A stretch of DNA of 9,637 bases from Nanosynbacter sp963540705 (GTDB lineage: Bacteria; Patescibacteriota; Saccharimonadia; Saccharimonadales; Saccharimonadaceae): NCBI GenBank assembly GCA_963540705.1, contig CAUTQX010000029.1, positions 1 through 9,637 of the forward strand, in the 5' to 3' direction. A program made the translations under genes and the position numbers. The notes below the pieces were generated by a model. It was not told the DNA's origin, ran no database searches, and worked only from the letters and a program-made list of their open reading frames with translations. The first letter of the stretch is position 1. Every line of letters begins with the position of its first letter. This document shows, one piece after another, positions 1 through 5,068 of this stretch.

Positions 1-1
1 G

Positions 2-949
2 GATAAGAAGCGTACTATTGTAGTAGCGCTCGGTGGTAACGCCCTGCAACGGCAGGGCGAAGCCGCGTCTGAGCAGCAGCAGCGAGTGGCCGATGAAACG
101 GTTCGACAACTTTTGCCGTTAATTCAAGCTGGTCATAACGTAGCAATCGTTCATGGCAATGGTCCTCAGGTTGGCAATATCGTGTTGCACGAAGAGGCGA
201 TTAACACGCCAGATGTGCCAAGTTTGCCACTGGAAGATTCTGGAGCTATGAGCCAGGGCTTGATTGGCTTTTGGTTGCAGCAGGCTTTTCATGACGCCTT
301 TATGGTCAATCAAATGAACAATCATGCTGTTAGTGTTATAACTCAAACGATTGTTAGCTTGAGCGATCCAGCATTCCAAAACCCAACCAAGCCAATTGGT
401 CCGTTCTATTCGGAAGACGAGGCAAAAACCGTAGCTAGCGAACGCGGTTACACGGTAAAAGAAGATGCTGGTCGTGGTTGGCGGCGTGTCGTTCCTTCAC
501 CAAAACCTCAGACGATTGTCGAGGCTGATGTGATTAAGGCGCTGGTTCATGCTGGCGTGACGGTCGTTTCAACTGGCGGCGGCGGTATTCCTGTTTTGCA
601 AGATGAAACTGGTCAATTAAAAGGCGTCGCCGCGGTCATTGATAAGGACTTCGGCGCGGCAAAATTAGCAGATCTTTTGGACGCCGATACTTTGCTGATA
701 TTGACTTCGGTTGATGCTGCTAAAATTAATTTTGGCAAACCAGACGAACAATCTCTTGGCGAAGTTTCCGTAGAAGAGCTTCAAAAACATATTGATGATG
801 GTCAATTTGCGGCAGGTTCAATGTTGCCAAAAACCCAGGCAGCTTTATCATTTTTGGATGGCAAATCAGGGCGTACGGCGATTATTACTTCGCTAGATAA
901 AACTGCTGAAGCCATTAACGGCTCGGCCGGCACGATAGTCAAATCGTAA
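2..949 (+). CDS. arcC: Carbamate kinase (5' end at window edge)
   Basis: Carbamate kinase converts carbamoyl phosphate plus ADP to carbamate (decaying to NH3 and CO2) and ATP, the last step of the arginine deiminase pathway in the cytosol. The frame is open from base 2 and reads DKKRTIVVALGGNAL. Base 1 is G, so an ATG ending exactly at base 1 is likely; that would give about 316 residues, the family's usual length of about 310. A GTG at 86 is also in frame, but starting there would remove the conserved N-terminal VALGGNAL nucleotide-binding motif. Other family motifs in order are GNGPQVGN, SQGLIGFWLQQ, RRVVPSPKPQTIVE, GGGGIPV, VIDKDFGAAKLA, INFGKPDE and GSMLPKTQAA. The closing part resembles the usual AIITSL...AGT end. 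No frameshift is seen. arcA and arcB would be expected nearby but are not in the window. A strong terminator follows 8 bp after the stop. Confidence 0.95.
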   Translation, partial: DKKRTIVVALGGNALQRQGEAASEQQQRVADETVRQLLPLIQAGHNVAIVHGNGPQVGNIVLHEEAINTPDVPSLPLEDSGAMSQGLIGFWLQQAFHDAFMVNQMNNHAVSVITQTIVSLSDPAFQNPTKPIGPFYSEDEAKTVASERGYTVKEDAGRGWRRVVPSPKPQTIVEADVIKALVHAGVTVVSTGGGGIPVLQDETGQLKGVAAVIDKDFGAAKLADLLDADTLLILTSVDAAKINFGKPDEQSLGEVSVEELQKHIDDGQFAAGSMLPKTQAALSFLDGKSGRTAIITSLDKTAEAINGSAGTIVKS

Positions 950-956
950 TAAAAAT

Positions 957-1012
957 CAAGAAGTTCCTGTAAATGGCGCAGGAGCTTCTTGTGTTTATGT
1001 GTATTTTATTTT
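957..1012 (+). terminator. Rho-independent terminator after arcC
   Basis: Arms 957-969 (CAAGAAGTTCCTG) and 979-991 (CAGGAGCTTCTTG) form a 13-bp stem with one G-U wobble and a 9-nt loop. A T-rich stretch follows (TTTATGTGTATTTTATTTT). The T-rich tail also forms the spacer of the corA promoter, so the two signals overlap. Confidence 0.85.
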
Positions 1013-1017
1013 ATAAT
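989..1017 (+). promoter_or_regulatory. Promoter of first corA (leaderless)
   Basis: A TATAAT box lies at 1012-1017, with a weak -35 TTGTGT at 989-994 and a 17-bp spacer. The -10 ends 8 nt before the ATG at 1026, so transcription should begin at or within a base or two of the start codon. No Shine-Dalgarno sequence is present in the gap. Confidence 0.7.
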
Positions 1018-1025
1018 ATGAAATT

Positions 1026-1940
1026 ATGTTGCAATATCTTCGTTCAACAAATAGTGATTCAATAATTAGCCCGCAAGAAAATTTGCAGTCTGGTTCGTGG
1101 GTGCGCTGTGAAAGACCGAGCGATGAAGAGGTGTCGCAATTGTTGACGCTAGGTTTGGACGAGGATTTGATAAGCGACGCGCTTGATCCGCATGAGGTGC
1201 CGCGTATTGAATTTGATGATGAGTGGACTTATTTGATTGCGCGACTGCCAGACACTGACGATGATTTTAACGATTTTACCACGCCGATTTTATTCTGCAT
1301 TAATAAAGATCATATCGTGACGCTGTCGCGTGATAGTTTGGGTCGATTATGGCAGCCGTTTATTGATAAAGTGCGGATTAGGACGGATCGACAAGTGGAG
1401 CTTTTGGTGGCGATGGTGGAAGCGATTTCAACTCAATATCAGAGGCGCGTGGCAACGATTAATCGCCAAATGCGTGCAGCCACCGATAGTATTCATATGC
1501 TGAGGGTTAATGACATTGCCACACTGGCGGAGTATGAGCGCAAATTGAATGATTATCTTGATGCACTTATTCCGATGAACTGGGCGATTGAAAGACTTCT
1601 GGCGACTCAGAAGCTGCGACTTAAGGCCGATGATAAGGAAGACGTTGAAGATATTTCGATTGATTTGGAGCAGGTAATTGCGCGTTGTAAAAGTTTGTTG
1701 AGGACGATTACTAATGTGCGCGATAGCTATAGGGCGGTGATGGATACGCGTCTTAATGAAACAATTCGTCTGCTGACGGTAATTACTGTAGCCTTGACTA
1801 TTCCGACGATGATCGCTGGTTTGTATGGAATGAATGTGCCGGTGCCGGGTGCCGATAATCCATTGATGTTTTGGGCAATTACTGCAATTAGTATAGTACT
1901 GGCATTTGTTGTGGGCTATTATTTCCTGCGCCGCCGATAA
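1026..1940 (+). CDS. corA: CorA-family Mg2+/Co2+ channel, copy 1
   Basis: This 304-residue CorA-family protein is a membrane channel for divalent cation uptake, working as a pentamer in known family members. The C-terminus shows the diagnostic layout: a first membrane helix at about 247-267 (LLTVITVALTIPTMIAG), the GMN selectivity motif at residues 268-270 (LYGMNVP), and a second helix at about 279-300. The protein ends in a basic RRR tail. The N-terminal 240 residues form the cytosolic funnel, with an acidic stretch (TDDDFND) near residue 80 and a long helical segment at about 115-245. The length matches the family (about 300-320). The start at 1026 is set by the -10 box directly upstream; an ATG at 1018 is out of frame. 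A second corA follows after 57 bp with its own promoter. The substrate may be Mg2+, Co2+ or Ni2+; GMN alone does not decide. Confidence 0.93.
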   Translation: MLQYLRSTNSDSIISPQENLQSGSWVRCERPSDEEVSQLLTLGLDEDLISDALDPHEVPRIEFDDEWTYLIARLPDTDDDFNDFTTPILFCINKDHIVTLSRDSLGRLWQPFIDKVRIRTDRQVELLVAMVEAISTQYQRRVATINRQMRAATDSIHMLRVNDIATLAEYERKLNDYLDALIPMNWAIERLLATQKLRLKADDKEDVEDISIDLEQVIARCKSLLRTITNVRDSYRAVMDTRLNETIRLLTVITVALTIPTMIAGLYGMNVPVPGADNPLMFWAITAISIVLAFVVGYYFLRRR

Positions 1941-1962
1941 AGATTAATCGCAATTCGACAGA

Positions 1963-1991
1963 TTGCTAATATTGCTTGTGTATATTATAAT
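1963..1991 (+). promoter_or_regulatory. Promoter of second corA (leaderless)
   Basis: TTGCTA (1963-1968) and TATAAT (1986-1991) are separated by 17 bp. The -10 ends 6 nt before the ATG at 1998, so the predicted transcription start falls on the start codon. There is no ribosome binding site. The promoter lies wholly within the 57-bp gap, so the second corA can be expressed independently of the first. Confidence 0.75.
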
Positions 1992-1997
1992 TTTCTC

Positions 1998-2909
1998 ATG
2001 ATGGTGGGCTACTTTGAACGTAGATCGTTGACTGAAAAACTGACACAAGTTAAACGTATGCATAAAAATGGCTGGATTAATCTGACTGGAAGTTTTGATG
2101 TTGCTCGAGTTGCAAAAGCCCTGTCTTTGTCGCCTAATATCGTGAGAGATGTAATGGATATTCATGAACTGCCGCGAGCAGAGTTTTCAGACGGCGTTGA
2201 ATATGTTTTTACGCGCATACCGTTTGGCCAAACTGATTCTGGCAAAACGGCACCGTTTTTGATTGCAATTAGCGGCGGTCATTATATTACAATATCGCCT
2301 CATGTTAAATTTTCACCTCTGGAGGTCAGCGATTATTTATTTAGCACAACTGAGCGGCCAGCGGGAGTTTTTGCTGCAAATTTGGCGTATATTATTTCTC
2401 AATATGAGCAGCGCGTACATTTGTTAATTAGCGATGCTCGTCGGCGACTAAGTCGTCATGAAGTTGAGAATTCGGATTTTATTAAATTTGTCGCAATTGA
2501 AGACACGCTCAATGAATATCGAAGCAGTTTGGAAGGGATGTCTCGTGTTATTACACAACTAATGGAAAACCGTCGCCACTTATTTAAGACCAGGGATCTG
2601 GAAGCCTTGGAGGATGTTGACTTACACATCAGGCAAGTTTTAGTGGCGATCAGCTCCAGCACGCACACAATTTCCAGTATCCAAAACGCTTATTCGACGG
2701 TTGCTAATAATACGTTGAACCAACGCATGAAGGCATTGACCGCCATAACAATTCTTCTGGCTATTCCAAACGTTTTTTACGGAATGTATGGAATGAATAT
2801 CGCGTTGCCGTTTCAGGGTGAGCCCTGGGCGTATCCAGTTATTACCAGTTTTACGGTGTTGTTGATTTTACTTGTTATGTTTGTTGCTAAGCGACTCCGC
2901 TTATTCTAA
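1998..2909 (+). CDS. corA: CorA-family Mg2+/Co2+ channel, copy 2
   Basis: This is a second CorA-family channel of 303 residues. It has the same architecture as its upstream neighbour: a cytosolic helical domain, membrane helix 1 ending in YGMYGMNIALP (GMN at 265-267), and helix 2 at about 279-298 followed by a basic AKRLRLF tail. It aligns with copy 1 along its length (for example DPHEVPRIEF versus DIHELPRAEF near residue 55) but is clearly diverged, so this is an old duplication rather than a recent repeat. Unlike copy 1 it lacks the acidic TDDDFND stretch and has a more hydrophobic loop after GMN (IALPF). Start: ATGATG occurs at 1998 and 2001, and the promoter spacing favours 1998. Whether the two copies form mixed pentamers or differ in metal preference cannot be read from sequence. 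Confidence 0.92.
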   Translation: MMVGYFERRSLTEKLTQVKRMHKNGWINLTGSFDVARVAKALSLSPNIVRDVMDIHELPRAEFSDGVEYVFTRIPFGQTDSGKTAPFLIAISGGHYITISPHVKFSPLEVSDYLFSTTERPAGVFAANLAYIISQYEQRVHLLISDARRRLSRHEVENSDFIKFVAIEDTLNEYRSSLEGMSRVITQLMENRRHLFKTRDLEALEDVDLHIRQVLVAISSSTHTISSIQNAYSTVANNTLNQRMKALTAITILLAIPNVFYGMYGMNIALPFQGEPWAYPVITSFTVLLILLVMFVAKRLRLF

Positions 2910-2926
2910 TATAGATATATAATAAG

Positions 2927-2944
2927 CATTTTCAAAATGTTTTT
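2927..2944 (+). terminator. Possible weak terminator after second corA
   Basis: CATTT and AAATG form a 5-bp AT-rich stem around a 3-nt loop, followed by five T's (2940-2944). The stem is too short and AT-rich to be convincing. It is listed because nothing better separates corA copy 2 from the next promoter. Confidence 0.25.
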
Positions 2945-2946
2945 GC

Positions 2947-2975
2947 TTGACGCGCCAATAAACGTTTGGTAACAT
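2947..2975 (+). promoter_or_regulatory. Promoter of the small transcription unit
   Basis: TTGACG (2947-2952), a 17-bp spacer and TAACAT (2970-2975) form a good promoter. TGG directly before the hexamer makes an extended -10. The predicted start is near 2982. No large gene follows, so this promoter implies a short RNA of about 265 nt ending at the terminator at 3211-3242. Confidence 0.6.
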
Positions 2976-3073
2976 TGTTAGCATGTCTCGCGCCGAAGCA
3001 TTAAATTGCTGATATTAAGTGATAAAGGTCGAAGCGCGTGGGGCTGCACATAATAATAAGGAGTGCAAAACAC

Positions 3074-3166
3074 ATGCCAATAGCAATCAAATTTGTGCCA
3101 TCAAGGCGCAAAAAGATCGCGGTGGATGTGGTGCCTGCCGAATGGCAAACATACATAGCACAATAA
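3074..3166 (+). CDS. Possible 30-residue basic small protein
   Basis: I do not recognise this ORF. An AAGGAG Shine-Dalgarno sequence at 3058-3063 sits 10 nt before the ATG at 3074, and the frame runs 30 codons to TAA. The product is basic in the middle (SRRKK at residues 10-14), has a short V-rich segment (IAVDVV), and ends in EWQTYIAQ. It has no signal peptide or membrane span. It lies on its own short predicted transcript with promoter and terminator, which is the main reason to take it seriously. It could equally be a leader peptide or a chance ORF in a non-coding RNA. The TGCAC/GTGCA pair (3045-3049/3063-3067) could place the ribosome site in a hairpin loop. Confidence 0.4.
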   Translation: MPIAIKFVPSRRKKIAVDVVPAEWQTYIAQ

Positions 3167-3210
3167 AAGAGTGCAGTCGATCCAATGATAGAATAGGGAC
3201 GACTATAAAC

Positions 3211-3242
3211 AAATCCCGCTCCAAGGCACCGGAGCGGGATTT
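3211..3242 (+). terminator. Strong terminator between the small transcript and dsbA
   Basis: A perfect 12-bp stem AAATCCCGCTCC (3211-3222) / GGAGCGGGATTT (3231-3242) encloses an 8-nt loop, with TTGGTTT following. In the opposite direction the stem is followed by TTTGTTTAT, and it lies 20 bp past the dsbA stop. It therefore probably serves both converging units. Confidence 0.85.
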
Positions 3243-3261
3243 TGGTTTGTGTGAAAATGCG

Positions 3262-3954
3262 TTAATCTTTTATTTCAACGCCAGCTTTTTTCAAGGCTTC
3301 CTTGACTGATGATTCAATTGAGCCAGAGCTGTCCATCTCTGTATTTTTTCCGTTTATGTAGAAAGTTGGTGTTGCGGCAACGCCGTGTTTGCGACCGAGA
3401 GCCATATCGAAGTCGATTTTATTTTTAACCCTGTTGCTGGCAATATCGGTTTTATATTGATCGATGTTAAGTTTTAATTGCTTAGCATAAGATTTGAAAA
3501 TGTTGTCGCGCTCTGTAGCGTTGGCGTTTTTCCAAGCGTCCTGATTTGCGTATAGAAGCTCATTCATTTCCCAGAATTTACCCTGCAGGCCAGCGGCTTC
3601 AGCGGCGGCAGCGGCAGCTCGTGCATTGGGGTGTGAGCTAGCAATTGGGAAATTGCGGAAAATTAACCGAACGTGATCTTTGTACTTTTCAGCAAGAGCT
3701 TTGGCTTTTGGTGCAGCGGTGCCACAGCCAGGGCATTGATAGTCGGCGTATTCGATAATTGTTACTTTGGCGTCTTTACTACCAATTTCGTGATCTGCGA
3801 TATTGCCATTTCTGGATTCTGCGCCGATGGCTGTGTTTAGTTGGTCGTTATTGATATCGCTAATGTTTAGTCGATTTTGTGTCGAAACGTAAACCATTCC
3901 ACCAACAATCGCCACTACAATAATTGCGAAAATTATCCAGCTTTTCTTATTCAT
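3262..3954 (-). CDS. Membrane-anchored DsbA-like thiol-disulfide oxidoreductase
   Basis: The protein has 230 residues. An N-terminal hydrophobic helix (about 5-24) follows MNKK and has no clear cleavage site, so it is probably anchored facing outside. A thioredoxin-fold DsbA-like domain follows from about residue 55. The active site is CPGC (C74, C77) in YADYQCPGCG. FRNFPI at 100-104 matches the family's F-R-x-F-P motif, a helical insert spans about 110-185, and the cis-proline loop is ATPTFYING (P196). The only two cysteines are the catalytic pair. The expected role is making or reshuffling disulfides in exported proteins; an oxidising partner such as DsbB or VKOR is not in the window. The start is supported by GGAGG (3959-3963) 4 nt upstream. 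The gene is transcribed divergently from the CNNM-like gene. Confidence 0.92.
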   Translation of the reverse strand: MNKKSWIIFAIIVVAIVGGMVYVSTQNRLNISDINNDQLNTAIGAESRNGNIADHEIGSKDAKVTIIEYADYQCPGCGTAAPKAKALAEKYKDHVRLIFRNFPIASSHPNARAAAAAAEAAGLQGKFWEMNELLYANQDAWKNANATERDNIFKSYAKQLKLNIDQYKTDIASNRVKNKIDFDMALGRKHGVAATPTFYINGKNTEMDSSGSIESSVKEALKKAGVEIKD

Positions 3955-3976
3955 TTTACCTCCATTTACTCTAGTA

Positions 3977-3985
3977 AGTATAGCA
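3977..3985 (-). promoter_or_regulatory. Extended -10 promoter of dsbA
   Basis: Read on the minus strand this is TGC followed by TATACT, an extended -10. The -35 region is poor. The predicted start near 3970 leaves a leader of about 16 nt carrying the GGAGG site. An inverted repeat TTACT/AGTAA (3966-3970/3973-3977) overlaps the edge of the -10 and the start site. Confidence 0.65.
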
Positions 3986-3995
3986 CGGAATGCTG

Positions 3996-4001
3996 TACAA
4001 T
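3996..4001 (+). promoter_or_regulatory. -10 box of the CNNM-like gene (leaderless)
   Basis: TACAAT ends 6 nt before the ATG at 4008. No clear -35 is seen. The box lies inside the frame that would be used if translation began at the upstream ATG (3990), which argues against that start. Confidence 0.55.
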
Positions 4002-4007
4002 AAAACT

Positions 4008-5030
4008 ATGACGATTGTGCTAATTTTTGGATATTTGGCTACTTTGGCGGTCTTGCTGATAGTATTAGGAGTCCAGCCAAAAACATCTTCGCACAGCCAA
4101 TTTGAGCTGCGGCGGAGAAGTGGACTAGGCGATGAAAAGGCTAAAATTCTTTTGCGACAAAGAGAATTTTTACGAGATATTATTTCATTGCAGCGCGCCG
4201 TGGCTTCTTTGTGTTTGGTAATTTTAAGCGCTATTAGTGTTTATTTATTCAATTGGGCGGCTGGACTAGTTTTGTCAATTATAATAGCCCTGGAAATCGG
4301 AGCTGTCGCGCGGGTTGGTTTGTGGCAAAAGTATTCACAGCAGCTTTATGAAAAGTACGAACCACTGATCTTAACGACAATTGAGCGGCATCAAGTAATT
4401 TTGTCATTAATTCGTTCGGTGTCGCCAGTGGTTGGTGATAGTCTGGTGATTGAATCGAAAGAAGAATTGCTGGAAATGGTAGCTCAATCCAGCGGAGCGA
4501 TTTCACCTTCTGAGAAAAAGCTTATTACTAACGGACTGAAGTTCAACGATATGAAGGTCGAGGAAATTATGACGCCGCGAAGCATGATTGAATCGGTACC
4601 TATGAATGAACTTCTCGGGCCGCTAGTGCTTGATGATCTTCATAAAAAAGGATATAGCAGATTTCCTGTCATTGACGGCGACATTGACCATGTTGTTGGA
4701 ATGTTGAGGATTCAGGATTTGCTGACAATTGACCAAAAGGCAAAATCTCATCGTGCGGAAACAGTCATGAGTAAAGAGGTCTATTATATTCGTGAAAATC
4801 AAACCCTGCAGCATGCCTTAGCCGCATTTTTGAAGACTCAGCACCACTTGTTTATTGTTATAAATGAGTTTCGAGAAACAGTTGGTCTACTGAGCTTGGA
4901 AGACGTAATTGAAGCGCTATTAGGTCAGAAAATCATTGACGAATATGATATCTATGGAGATGTTCGTAAAGCCGCTACGGCCAATCCACAGAAAAATAAT
5001 TTGCCCACAAAAGCTCGACGAGATGTTTAA
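4008..5030 (+). CDS. CNNM/HlyC-type membrane protein with CBS pair
   Basis: The 340-residue protein has an N-terminal helix (about 2-22), a basic/acidic linker (RRRSGLGDEKAKILLRQ), a hydrophobic block at about 66-100 that could be one or two spans, then a cytosolic CBS pair. The run into the CBS domains (EELLEMV, GAISPSEKKLI, EEIMTPRS at 185-192) matches CNNM/CorB/HlyC-type proteins, whose roles include Mg2+ and other divalent-cation export or sensing. CBS1 is about 184-240 and CBS2 about 250-312. Compared with full members the DUF21 membrane part is compressed and the C-terminal CorC_HlyC domain is absent, ending in a hydrophilic tail. An ATG at 3990 would add six residues, but the -10 box lies there and the 4008 ATG directly starts the hydrophobic helix. 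Family is clear; transport activity is inferred only. Confidence 0.85.
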   Translation: MTIVLIFGYLATLAVLLIVLGVQPKTSSHSQFELRRRSGLGDEKAKILLRQREFLRDIISLQRAVASLCLVILSAISVYLFNWAAGLVLSIIIALEIGAVARVGLWQKYSQQLYEKYEPLILTTIERHQVILSLIRSVSPVVGDSLVIESKEELLEMVAQSSGAISPSEKKLITNGLKFNDMKVEEIMTPRSMIESVPMNELLGPLVLDDLHKKGYSRFPVIDGDIDHVVGMLRIQDLLTIDQKAKSHRAETVMSKEVYYIRENQTLQHALAAFLKTQHHLFIVINEFRETVGLLSLEDVIEALLGQKIIDEYDIYGDVRKAATANPQKNNLPTKARRDV

Positions 5031-5052
5031 TTCTGGGAATCTGCTCAGATTA

Positions 5053-5061
5053 TGCTATAAT
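5053..5061 (+). promoter_or_regulatory. Extended -10 promoter of aspS (leaderless)
   Basis: TGC plus TATAAT is a perfect extended -10. It ends 7 nt before the ATG at 5069. The -35 region is poor and overlaps the stop of the preceding gene. No ribosome binding site is present. Confidence 0.75.
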
Positions 5062-5068
5062 AACAGAT

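Larger units (their letters stand above)
2982..3245 (+). ncRNA. Candidate small structured transcript of unknown kind
   Basis: This stretch lies between a promoter with an extended -10 and a strong terminator and contains no long gene. Hand folding finds an 8-bp stem at 3092-3099/3105-3112 (one G-U, 5-nt loop), a hairpin AGTCG/CGACT at 3175-3179/3200-3204 with an inner TCC/GGG, and a long-range 8-bp pairing of 3042-3049 with 3171-3178. The long-range pairing competes with that second hairpin. The transcript may be a small mRNA (see the 30-codon ORF), a regulatory RNA, or both. I do not recognise tmRNA, RNase P, SRP or 6S signatures, but no covariance search was possible. Confidence 0.35.

Noticed and set aside
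86..949. GTG at 86 as the carbamate kinase start
   Set aside because: The frame is open and homologous to the family upstream to base 2, including the VALGGNAL motif that this start would remove.
2982..3245. tmRNA, RNase P RNA, SRP RNA or 6S RNA
   Set aside because: The region lacks a tRNA-like end and an alanine-rich tag (tmRNA), the GAGGAAAGUCC-type core (RNase P) and the SRP core motif, and no long 6S-like bulged stem was found by eye. A covariance search could still overturn this.
3019..3309. 96-codon plus-strand frame starting at GTG 3019
   Set aside because: It has no ribosome site, runs through the strong terminator at 3211-3242 and into the antisense of dsbA, and its composition (His/Cys/Asn-rich, no pattern) is not protein-like.
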